The translations under genes and the position numbers were made by a program. The notes beneath the pieces were generated by a model that did no database searches, was not told the origin of the DNA, and saw only the letters and a list, made by a program, of their open reading frames with translations. 15,469 bases of DNA from NCBI GenBank assembly GCA_035250485.1, contig DATFFB010000145.1:1-15469 (forward strand), in the 5' to 3' direction. This DNA is from JACCTH01 sp035250485 (lineage in GTDB: Bacteria > Actinomycetota > Acidimicrobiia > Spongiisociales > ZC4RG35). This document shows, in pieces, positions 7,145-12,994 of this stretch. The first letter of the stretch is position 1. Every line of letters starts with the position of its first letter.

Positions 7145-7884
7145 CCGATTTCTCGGCTGCCGCAGCCGCCCTCGATGTCCCCGAAGCGCTGGTGCGCAGA
7201 TCGGCCGAAGCGAGGGCCAAGGCCGACAACGTCAGCGTCGACGAATTGGTGGCTGCTTGGGCAGGCGGGGGTGCAGCCCCGGCCGCGTCGGCTTCCCCCG
7301 CCCCGCCCCCCGCCGCGCCGGAAGCCCCAGGCGCGGAGGCGCCGGCTGAGGCTCCTGTCGAGCCCGCTGCTACGCCCGCGGCTCCGGTCGTTCCCGCCAC
7401 CCCGTCTCCGGCGCCAGTTCCGGTGCGGAGCGGGGTGCCGCCCGTGCTGGTGGGGGCCAACCAAAGCATCTCTGCCGTGATGGCGGGGGCAGTTGGGCTG
7501 CTCCTGCTTTCGATACTGATCGGATTCCTCGTCCCCTCGCTCGCGCAACCCGAGAACGAGGTCAGAAGCTCCAACCACGCCTTCTCCTCGACGGCACGCG
7601 ACGGTCAGCAGATCTACCTGGAAATGGGATGTGCGAGCTGTCATACCCAGCTGGTGAGGGCGGTGGTGGCGGACGCCAGCTTGGGACCGGTGACTCTGGC
7701 CGATACCAACCAGGTCGTCGGGTATCGACGGATCGGCCCCGACCTGGCCGCCATCGGGTCTCGGATCGAATCGACCGAGGGAATCGTCAGCCTTCTCAAT
7801 GGTGAAGGTCGCCACCCGGTCGCCACCGGATTGTCGGATGAAGAGATTGCCAGCCTTCTCGCCTACCTTCGGGAGTCGACATGA
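7141..7884 (+). CDS. CcoO-like monohaem membrane cytochrome c with N-terminal RSAEA module
   Basis: The 247-residue protein has an N-terminal module (11-41, VPEALVRRSAEARAKA...AAWAGG), an Ala/Pro linker (42-98), one membrane helix (108-131) and a periplasmic haem domain. The segment GQQIYLEMGCASCHTQLVR with RRIGPDLAAIGSR after it is characteristic of CcoO. The haem motif is C164-A-S-C167-H168. No Met occurs after the haem motif. At the usual Met position before LSDEEIASLLAYL the sequence is RHPVAT, so His215 may be the distal ligand. The start is GTG at 7141, overlapping the upstream TGA. The frame is open for 53 more codons upstream, but that stretch lies inside the CcoN-like gene and the 4-nt overlap is typical of this operon. 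The function is electron transfer, with unknown partners. Confidence 0.85.
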   Translation: MTDFSAAAAALDVPEALVRRSAEARAKADNVSVDELVAAWAGGGAAPAASASPAPPPAAPEAPGAEAPAEAPVEPAATPAAPVVPATPSPAPVPVRSGVPPVLVGANQSISAVMAGAVGLLLLSILIGFLVPSLAQPENEVRSSNHAFSSTARDGQQIYLEMGCASCHTQLVRAVVADASLGPVTLADTNQVVGYRRIGPDLAAIGSRIESTEGIVSLLNGEGRHPVATGLSDEEIASLLAYLREST

Positions 7885-8858
7885 GCGATCTTGCCGCCGC
7901 CGCGGCCGCCCTGGGGATCCCCGAGTCTTTGGTTCAGCGCTCGGCCGAGGCGCGGGCGAAGGCATCGGGCTCATCCGTCGATGAGATCCTGGCTGCCTGG
8001 GCGGGCGGCGGCCCCGCCCCGGCGGGGCCAAGCGCGGCGACAGCAGCGGTCTCCGAGCCCGCCGCTCCCCCAGCTCCTTCCCCCGAGGCGGCCCCTCCCG
8101 CTCCACCGGCAGAGGTTCCAGAGGTAGAGGCCCCGGCCCCGGCCGCAGCGGTCGTCGTGGCCGCCCCCCAGCCGAGCGAGGTCAACCCCAAGGAGGCACT
8201 CAGGTATCCGGCAGTGGTGACGGTCCCGACCTCGGGTCTGGTGGAACGTACCGTTGGTGCCATCCCTCGCTGGCTGGCGGCCGCCTTCTTCGTCCTACCC
8301 CTCTTCGGCTTGATCCAGCTGGCATCGGCCACGAGCAACGACTGTGGGCGCGGGACCGAGCTGGCGGTCGATCGGGTGACGGGCGCGGTCGAGAACTGCG
8401 ATGGGTCTCCCTTCGAGGGCCGCGGCACACCGGGCGGGAGCGTCGACTTCGTCGGCCTCGGGGCCCAAATCTTTGCTGGGGAAGTGGTAACCGCCGCCAA
8501 CTGTGCGGGTTGTCACGGTCCCCAGGGTCAGGGCGGAGTCGGCCCGCCCCTGGGCGGAGTGCTCGGCACCTTCTCGTCCTGCGCCGACCACATCGAGTGG
8601 GTGACAAAGGGATCGCCGGGCTTTCTGGCTGAAGGCGCCTCCACCTATGGCGATACCGGCAAACCGATCAACGGCGGGATGCCCGCATTTGCCAGCTCGC
8701 TCTCTGCCGAACAGATCGCGGCGGTGGCGGCCTTCGAGCGGGTCCGCCTCGGAGCCGGGGATCCCGCCGCGGTGCTTGCAGATTGCGGCCTGGTCGCGAG
8801 TGAAGCGCCCGCCGAGGAAGGGGCGACGACCGCTCCGGCCACAACTTCTGCTCCGTAG
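7881..8858 (+). CDS. CcoP-like monohaem membrane cytochrome c with N-terminal RSAEA module
   Basis: The 325-residue protein repeats the layout of the preceding gene: module 11-44 (IPESLVQRSAEARAKA...AAWAGG), Ala/Pro/Glu linker (about 45-100), one membrane helix (131-149) and a periplasmic cytochrome c domain. The haem motif is C208-A-G-C211-H212 (CAGCHGPQGQGG), with axial Met267 in GGMPAF. Standard CcoP has two haems, and only one is present here. Four further Cys on the periplasmic side (155, 173, 234, 302) could form disulfides. The C-terminus ends in an Ala/Thr/Glu-rich tail. The ATG overlaps the upstream stop (ATGA). The close match of its module to the CcoO-like one shows duplication within the operon. 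The cytochrome assignment is firm; the CcoP label rests on gene order. Confidence 0.85.
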   Translation: MSDLAAAAAALGIPESLVQRSAEARAKASGSSVDEILAAWAGGGPAPAGPSAATAAVSEPAAPPAPSPEAAPPAPPAEVPEVEAPAPAAAVVVAAPQPSEVNPKEALRYPAVVTVPTSGLVERTVGAIPRWLAAAFFVLPLFGLIQLASATSNDCGRGTELAVDRVTGAVENCDGSPFEGRGTPGGSVDFVGLGAQIFAGEVVTAANCAGCHGPQGQGGVGPPLGGVLGTFSSCADHIEWVTKGSPGFLAEGASTYGDTGKPINGGMPAFASSLSAEQIAAVAAFERVRLGAGDPAAVLADCGLVASEAPAEEGATTAPATTSAP

Positions 8859-9061
8859 CTCTCGCCCATCCCGCCCGTCGTTGGCGGGGAAAAACAAGGG
8901 GGTCGAAAGACCCTAAAGCGGGCTTAGGGGGGTGCCGATATAAGCTGTTGACAGAGAGTGGACCGGGCTCCGCACCTGATACCCAGGGCACGTTCATTAC
9001 CCAGGTGTCAGGTAGCCTCCCAGCCCGCCCCTAAACGAGCGGAGCATCAGTCACTCTCCTA
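8859..9061 (+). other. Gene-free, structure-rich intergenic region after the CcoP-like gene
   Basis: No gene is seen. The region starts with a small hairpin (CCCGCC 8870-8875 / GGCGGG 8883-8888), then the possible aptamer described separately. Next comes a segment with overlapping inverted repeats: CACCTG (8973-8978) can pair with CAGGTG (9002-9007), while ACCTGA can pair with TCAGGT (9008-9013), and TACCCAGG occurs twice. GGCGGG can also pair with CCCGCC at 9024-9029, closing the whole region. Mutually exclusive pairings like these are typical of regulatory RNA but could be chance at this GC content. Confidence 0.45.
8889..8945 (+). ncRNA. Possible riboswitch aptamer, distantly like class I c-di-GMP (GEMM) RNAs
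   Basis: A GGGTC-GAAA-GACCC stem-loop (8900-8913) is followed directly by CTAAAGC, then GGGCTTA, a G-run, and GTGCCGATA. GCTTA at 8922-8926 can pair with TAAGC at 8941-8945. A GNRA-capped stem, an AAAGC joint, GGGC and GCCG in this order recall GEMM-type aptamers, though the usual P3 stem is very short here. A terminator hairpin and a small gene follow downstream, as in transcription-attenuating riboswitches. An RsiG-like c-di-GMP-binding protein elsewhere in the window shows the ligand is plausible for this organism. The assignment is tentative and needs a covariance-model search. Confidence 0.27.
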
Positions 9062-9092
9062 GACGAAGCCCCCTTGCCCCGGGGGCTTCGTC
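9062..9092 (+). terminator. Perfect 12-bp hairpin, probable transcription terminator
   Basis: GACGAAGCCCCC (9062-9073) and GGGGGCTTCGTC (9081-9092) pair perfectly around a 7-nt loop and are followed by GTTTC. The T-tract is short, so termination efficiency is uncertain. The position suits the end of the CcoNOP-like operon, or the attenuator of a riboswitch acting on the small gene at 9118. The symmetric stem could also stop transcription arriving from the SAM-hydrolase gene on the other strand. Confidence 0.7.
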
Positions 9093-9117
9093 GTTTCAGG
9101 GCTAATTTGCGGAGTCG

Positions 9118-9237
9118 ATGCGCCCGGCCACCGCCATCGTCATCCTCATCCTCCTGGCGCTCATCCTCCTTGCCTTCGTCTTCCAGCTGGGCCAACTGCT
9201 GGGCGAGACTCCCCCGGTTACGAGCGTCGGAAGCTGA
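9118..9237 (+). CDS. 39-residue single-helix membrane peptide
   Basis: The frame begins MRPATA, continues with an almost purely aliphatic helix (residues 6-22, rich in Ile, Leu, Val), then FQLGQLLGETPPVTSVGS. It is too small to assign to a family. The overall look is of a one-helix bitopic peptide such as LapA-like or stress membrane peptides. GGAG lies only 3 nt before the ATG, so the ribosome-binding site is poor. It follows the 12-bp terminator hairpin, and its 3' end overlaps the convergent SAM-hydrolase gene by 20 nt. The strongly hydrophobic run is the main support. High GC makes chance frames common, so confidence is modest. Confidence 0.4.
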   Translation: MRPATAIVILILLALILLAFVFQLGQLLGETPPVTSVGS

Positions 9238-10024
9238 GGGGTCGTCCGGAGGCAAGACTGATCTCTTCGTCGGCTCGGCGGCCTCGTGCCGCGAGCGCGA
9301 TCAGCCCCGCCGAGTCGACGTGAACCGCCAGTTCCCCCATGGCGACATCACCGAACGTGGTCACGAATCGCCCTTCGTGGGCACTGGCGCCGACCCTCAC
9401 CTCCACCGAGTCTCCTGGCCCCACTCCGATGGCGGCCAGGTCCTCGGGGCCGACGTTGGTCTGAACATTTCCGTACCAATCAACCCAGAGCACTTCGCCA
9501 TGGATCACCGACTCCTCCACCTTGGGAAGCGGCAGCATCAGCGGAAGCACCTGGCCCGGATCCAACTCGGGACCGAGGTCGGCGAGGGTCGCCTCGCCTG
9601 CCGCCAACAAGGCCGCGGCCGGAGCGAAGACGTCGCGCCCGGCGAAAGTGTTGCCGGGACCCTCGATCATGACCTCTCGGTTCTCGATGGCATGAATGGC
9701 CACCGCTCCCCCCACCATCGCGACCGCCGGCGAGAGCAATCCGTTGTCGGGACCGACGAAGAACCCGGCCGTGGTTTCCAGGGCGAGCGCTTTGCGCGGT
9801 GTCCCCACCCCCGGATCGACTATCGCCAACACGACTCCCGGAGGCAGGAACTGGATGGCCCGGGTCAAGGCCAATGCCCCACCGCGGACGTCACCCGGGG
9901 TGATTCCGTGAGTGATGTCGATCACGCGCGAGGCGGGCGAGAGTCGATAGATAACCCCGTGTACTACCCCGACAAACTCGTCTTGGGTACCGAAGTCCGA
10001 GAGGAAACTCACCGGCTGCGCCAC
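9218..10024 (-). CDS. SAM hydroxide adenosyltransferase family protein (DUF62)
   Basis: Family members split S-adenosylmethionine into adenosine and methionine with water. Relatives include SAM-dependent chlorinase and fluorinase. The family motifs run in order: SFLSDFGTQDEFVG, DITHGITPGD, VDPGVGTPRK, FVGPDNGLLSP, TFAGRDVFAPAAALLA and WVDWYGNVQTNV. With the GTG start at 10024 the protein is 268 residues, the normal length. The frame is open further upstream, but that part would overlap the divergent kinase gene and has no family similarity. An alternative GTG is at 10012. Of the known Asp-Arg-His triad, Asp70 and Arg77 are present. The His of the usual TFHGRD motif is Ala128, so hydrolysis by the standard mechanism is doubtful. 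No Shine-Dalgarno sequence is clear. Confidence 0.87.
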   Translation of the reverse strand: MAQPVSFLSDFGTQDEFVGVVHGVIYRLSPASRVIDITHGITPGDVRGGALALTRAIQFLPPGVVLAIVDPGVGTPRKALALETTAGFFVGPDNGLLSPAVAMVGGAVAIHAIENREVMIEGPGNTFAGRDVFAPAAALLAAGEATLADLGPELDPGQVLPLMLPLPKVEESVIHGEVLWVDWYGNVQTNVGPEDLAAIGVGPGDSVEVRVGASAHEGRFVTTFGDVAMGELAVHVDSAGLIALAARGRRADEEISLASGRPLSFRRS

Positions 10025-10064
10025 GCTGGGCGAGATTAGGGACCCCTCGTAAGATGCCCCTCCG

Positions 10065-10949
10065 ATGGCGTCCACCCTCCACGAGGAGCTCGCCCAAGAG
10101 CTCGCCAGCGCGGCATCGGTGATGCTGATCGGGGCGCTCGATACGGGAAAAACCACGATGTCCCGCCGGCTCGCCCGCGCCGCACTCGATGAGGGCCGAA
10201 CGGTGGGCTATATCGACGCCGACATCGGCAACTCGAGCATCGGTCCCCCCACCTGTGTCGGGCTCCGGCTGCTCGGATCCCACCACGACCTCGAACATGC
10301 CTGGGACCAGCCAGACGCCCTTCACTTCGTAGGGGGAATCAGCCCCGAGCGGCTGGTCCTCCAGCACGTGATCGCCACCGCCGCGCTGGTGGACCAAGCC
10401 CGGGAATGGGCGGACATGGTCGTCATCGACACCAGCCCGATGATCGCGGGAGTGGTCGGAGAGACGCTCAAGTACCACAAGATGGAGCTGTGCCGGCCGG
10501 AGACGGTGATCGCCTTGCAACGAGGCGGCGAGCTCGAGCCGGTGGTGGGCATGTTGCGACGTTTCTTCGGGGCCAATGTCGTCACCGCCCCCGTGGAAGG
10601 GGATGTGATGCCATCGAGCCCCGACGAGCGGATGGGCCGGAGGGCGGGTCGCTTTGAGGCAGCCTTCGTCGGGCCGCTCGAGCGGTGGCGAGTGCGGCCG
10701 ACGGTGTTCGCCCCCACGTTGCCGAGCGGTCTCGATCCTGCCCGCCTCGACGGTTTGTTGGTTGGAATCCACGACACCGAGGGCCGGTGCCAGGGTCTGG
10801 GACGGCTGGAGGTGGACGACGGCAACCTCAAGGTCCTCACCAATCGCGGCGAGGGCATGCAGGGACTTCGGCTCGGATCGGTCCGCCTCGACCTCGAGCG
10901 TTTCGAGGTGCGTCCGGTCAACCTGCGCGAATTGATGTTTGGCCTCTGA
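10065..10949 (+). CDS. Clp1/Grc3-like P-loop protein, putative polynucleotide 5'-kinase
   Basis: The 294-residue protein has a Walker A motif GALDTGKTT (23-31) in the Clp1-family form, and a Walker B/lid-like segment YIDADIGNSSIGPPT (49-63) that closely matches the D-x-D-x-G-Q-x-x-x-x-P-P pattern of Clp1 and NOL9 kinases, here with Asn for Gln. VVIDTSPMIAG follows as a further P-loop core strand. The C-terminal part (from about 225) is a small beta-rich domain that could correspond to the Clp1 C-terminal domain. Eukaryotic and archaeal relatives phosphorylate RNA or DNA 5'-hydroxyl ends. The bacterial members are poorly studied, so the substrate here is unknown. The ATG at 10065 has no good Shine-Dalgarno sequence. 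TAAGAT at 10050-10055 could be a -10 element for a leaderless transcript. Confidence 0.75.
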   Translation: MASTLHEELAQELASAASVMLIGALDTGKTTMSRRLARAALDEGRTVGYIDADIGNSSIGPPTCVGLRLLGSHHDLEHAWDQPDALHFVGGISPERLVLQHVIATAALVDQAREWADMVVIDTSPMIAGVVGETLKYHKMELCRPETVIALQRGGELEPVVGMLRRFFGANVVTAPVEGDVMPSSPDERMGRRAGRFEAAFVGPLERWRVRPTVFAPTLPSGLDPARLDGLLVGIHDTEGRCQGLGRLEVDDGNLKVLTNRGEGMQGLRLGSVRLDLERFEVRPVNLRELMFGL

Positions 10950-10997
10950 CAGACATCAGACGTCAGACATCAGATTTCAGATTTCAGACATCAGATC
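10949..10997 (+). repeat. Seven tandem copies of a 7-bp unit, TCAGAYN
   Basis: Starting on the last base of the kinase stop codon, seven consecutive heptamers read ACAGACA, TCAGACG, TCAGACA, TCAGATT, TCAGATT, TCAGACA, TCAGATC. Six of the seven begin TCAGA. Such heptad arrays are found in intergenic gaps of some high-GC bacteria, and their function is unknown. The last two units also form the left arm of the adjacent inverted repeat. Confidence 0.85.
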
Positions 10998-11030
10998 TGA
11001 CAGCCGGCGCTAGCCGGCGATCTGATGTCT
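10986..11030. repeat. 12-bp perfect inverted repeat with an inner GCCGGC stem
   Basis: AGACATCAGATC (10986-10997) is the exact reverse complement of GATCTGATGTCT (11019-11030). Inside, GCCGGC-GCTA-GCCGGC forms a second 6-bp stem, with TGACA as a bulge on the left. The hairpin lies between two convergent genes and could terminate transcription, but no T-run follows. It may instead be a REP-like element. Confidence 0.75.
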
Positions 11031-11062
11031 CACAGCCGGGCGAGTCCGGCGATCTGTTGTCT
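10999..11062 (+). repeat. 32-bp tandem duplication
   Basis: Positions 10999-11030 and 11031-11062 match at 24 of 32 bases. Both copies contain ACAGCCGG, then CCGGCGATCTG and TGTCT. Most differences cluster in the loop between the two CCGG blocks, and the stems are kept. Copy one keeps the longer inverted-repeat arm because the heptad array precedes it. Confidence 0.7.
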
Positions 11063-11297
11063 CCAAAGGAAGCGCCCGAGATACCTCTCGGCCCGAGACC
11101 CCGCACTTCCCCGAACGGGCTATCCGGCCGATCAGCACCTTGGGCGCTTCGGTTGCCGACAGTACGGAACTCGTTTTGGTGGGTCAACCGCCCCGCGAAG
11201 GCTTCGATTTCGCGACCGGACGACGTAATCCATCCTCATCTCCCCTCAGGCAATCTGCCGAAAATCGCCCGTAGGTCGCTCGCACCGTTTTTCCCCA
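11063..11297. other. Gene-free stretch with short inverted repeats between convergent genes
   Basis: No gene is seen. GAAGCGCCC (11069-11077) is perfectly complementary to GGGCGCTTC (11142-11150), enclosing several small hairpins. CCGAGA (11076-11081) can pair with TCTCGG (11086-11091), which can alternatively pair with CCGAGA just after it. CCCG-AA-CGGG lies at 11110-11119. Further on, CGCGAA and TTCGCG flank GGCTTCGAT. I see no tRNA or known RNA family. It may hold terminators for the convergent genes or an unannotated structured RNA. Confidence 0.4.
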
Positions 11298-11332
11298 ATA
11301 TCCACAGGTTTCCACAGGGCTTTGTGCACAAC
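11298..11332 (+). other. Cluster of DnaA-box-like 9-mers
   Basis: Three elements lie close together: ATATCCACA (11298-11306), GTTTCCACA (11308-11316, exactly 10 bp later) and the palindrome TTGTGCACAA (11322-11331). The first differs from the E. coli consensus TTATCCACA at one base. TTGTGCACA differs from the actinobacterial consensus TTGTCCACA at one base. Such grouping is typical of origins and DnaA-titration sites. No dnaA, dnaN or other origin-linked gene is in the window, so an origin is not claimed. Confidence 0.35.
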
Positions 11333-11349
11333 CTCCTGTTGGGAACTTT

Positions 11350-11760
11350 CTAGGGGTTGTTTTCGCGAAGGAGCGATCGGAACGAGAGCTCGATCGTCTG
11401 GTAGATCTCGGCGAGCACATAGCTCAGCTCCTCCGCCGTCACCCGCTCGAGGGGAATCCGTGCTCTGAGGACGAGGGCTTCCTCGCTGTCGAGGGCGAAG
11501 TTGACTCGAAATGACTGATGGTTACGGATGAGGGCGAGCCGATGGGCGCCTGCTGGATGCTCGAGGGCAGGGAGCACATAGGCCTCGGCGATCAGGGACC
11601 GCTGTCCGACCATGAACCAAACCGTCGTCGCTTCTCTGACCGTCTGGCGCATGCGAACCGCAAAGCGACCCTCCACCTCCTCGGCGTAAACCACGTCGGA
11701 GACGGGATCGTCCACCCAATCGGCTATCGATCGCTCGAGGATCGATCGCGCCCCCACCAT
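11350..11760 (-). CDS. YbjN-like (sensory transduction regulator fold) protein next to mshA
   Basis: A 136-residue soluble protein starting MVGARSILERSIADW, with alternating beta strands (VVYAEEVEGRFAVRMR, TVWFMVGQRSLIAEAYVLP) and a C-terminal helix (ELSYVLAEIYQTIELSFRSLL). This resembles the YbjN/type III secretion chaperone-like fold, whose members commonly sit beside mshA in Actinobacteria. Their biochemical role is not known. The start is taken as the ATG at 11760, one base after the mshA stop (TGA-C-ATG), which suggests termination-reinitiation. The longer open frame would overlap mshA by about 60 nt without a better ribosome-binding site. It is the last gene of its operon. Confidence 0.75.
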   Translation of the reverse strand: MVGARSILERSIADWVDDPVSDVVYAEEVEGRFAVRMRQTVREATTVWFMVGQRSLIAEAYVLPALEHPAGAHRLALIRNHQSFRVNFALDSEEALVLRARIPLERVTAEELSYVLAEIYQTIELSFRSLLRENNP

Positions 11761-11761
11761 G

Positions 11762-12994
11762 TCAGTTGCCAGGCGCAAGCACCCCGCGATAGAGCTCGAG
11801 ATAGCGCTTGACGGTGTCATCCCAGGAAAAACGCTTGGCCCAGTCAGTCGCCGCCCGCCCCATCTTCGCCTTCAGCTCGGGATCCTCGATCAGGCGCAAT
11901 GCCGCCTCGGCGTAATCGGCTGCATCCCAACCATCCACCAGGATGCCGCTCGTCCCATCGTCGACCACATAGATCAATCCCCCGGTGCGGGCAGCAACTA
12001 CGGGTACGCCGCAAGCCTGTGCTTCCGCCGCCACCAAGCCAAAGCTCTCCGAGCGGGAGGGGACGAGGAGAAGATCGGCCGCTCGATAGACGTCGGCTAA
12101 AAGCCCGTGCGGCAGCGGGTTGACGAAGCGAACCCGGCTCCCCACGCCCCGCGCCATGGCTAGCTGCCGAAGCCGATGGAGTTCGGCGGGTCCACCTGGG
12201 CCCGAAGGTCCGCCGACGATCACCAGCGTCGTCTCGGGATGACGGGCTTGCACCAGATCGAGGGTCGCGATCGCCACATCGACTCCCTTGAGCGGCTGGA
12301 TACGACCAACGAAAAGCATGATTGGCCCCTCGCCCAAGCCGAGCCGTCTCCGGGCCCCCGCCTGAGAGCCCGGTTTGAAGACCCGATGGTCGACCCCGGG
12401 CGGGGACGTGCAGAGCCGGTTGGGATCGGCGCCATAGAAATCCAACAACTCCTCGGCCTCCGCCGGGGTAGAGGCCATGACGCAATCAGATGCCTCGATC
12501 ACCTCATGCTCGGCGGCGATACGGATCAAGCTCTCAGGAGTCTCGCCCGGACGGAGGGAATCGTTTCGCACCCGGCCCAGAGTGTGGAACGAGTTCGCCA
12601 GTGGGATGCCAAGGGCCCGTTTGACCAGCAGTCCGGCCCAGCCCGACAGCCAGTAGTGGGAGTGAAGTATCTGAGGGGGATCGTGGCGGATCGCTTCGAC
12701 CACGGCCTTGGCGAAGGATCGGACGAATCGGGTGAGCGCCGGAATCGGAAGCGGCTGGGGCGGACCGACGTCGACATGGATCACCCGGTAACCGCCCATG
12801 ACTTCGACCACTGCCGGATCGTCGGGATCTTGACGGCGGGTATAGACATCGACCTTCACTCCCCGCGAAGCCATGGTGCGAGCAAGTTGATCGATGTAAA
12901 CGTTCATCCCCCCAGCATCGCCCGACCCCGGTTGGGCGAGGGGCGAAGTGTGCATTGAAAGATATGCCACCTTCTCGATCGGCGGGGCGCTCAC
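11762..12994 (-). CDS. mshA: D-inositol-3-phosphate glycosyltransferase MshA (mycothiol synthesis)
   Basis: MshA transfers N-acetylglucosamine from UDP-GlcNAc to 1L-inositol-1-phosphate, the first committed step to mycothiol, the actinobacterial glutathione substitute. The 410-residue GT4-fold protein opens with HTSPLAQPGSGDAGGMNVY (15-33), a signature of MshA. It has HSHYWLSG at 111-118, GRIQPLKG at 230-237 and the E-x7-E motif in SRSESFGLVAAEAQ (E316, E324). The length is normal. It starts at GTG 12994, with GGAGGT 6 nt upstream and a 4-nt GTGA overlap with the upstream acetyltransferase gene. No other mycothiol gene is in the window. Related GT4 enzymes such as sucrose-phosphate synthase-like proteins are the alternative, but the N-terminal signature argues for MshA. 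Confidence 0.92.
   Translation of the reverse strand: MSAPPIEKVAYLSMHTSPLAQPGSGDAGGMNVYIDQLARTMASRGVKVDVYTRRQDPDDPAVVEVMGGYRVIHVDVGPPQPLPIPALTRFVRSFAKAVVEAIRHDPPQILHSHYWLSGWAGLLVKRALGIPLANSFHTLGRVRNDSLRPGETPESLIRIAAEHEVIEASDCVMASTPAEAEELLDFYGADPNRLCTSPPGVDHRVFKPGSQAGARRRLGLGEGPIMLFVGRIQPLKGVDVAIATLDLVQARHPETTLVIVGGPSGPGGPAELHRLRQLAMARGVGSRVRFVNPLPHGLLADVYRAADLLLVPSRSESFGLVAAEAQACGVPVVAARTGGLIYVVDDGTSGILVDGWDAADYAEAALRLIEDPELKAKMGRAATDWAKRFSWDDTVKRYLELYRGVLAPGN

Noticed and set aside
6748..8106. A long minus-strand frame opposite the CcoN-, CcoO- and CcoP-like genes
   Set aside because: It is Arg/Gly-rich with no domain, and lies antisense to three genes with clear motifs and coupled starts.
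8949..8984. Sigma-70 promoter built on TTGACA at 8949-8954
   Set aside because: No -10-like hexamer occurs at 16-19 bp. The nearest candidate, TGATAC, is 23 bp away.
10025..10156. Longer N-terminus for the SAM hydroxide adenosyltransferase
   Set aside because: It would run into the divergent kinase gene and adds Ser/Ala-rich sequence unlike the family, whose members start close to the SDFG motif.
10949..11062. CRISPR array
   Set aside because: The repeats are 7 bp and 32 bp without unique spacers, and no cas gene is present.
11064..11297. tRNA or known small RNA gene
   Set aside because: Short hairpins exist, but no cloverleaf, anticodon arm or TTCRA-type T-loop could be found.
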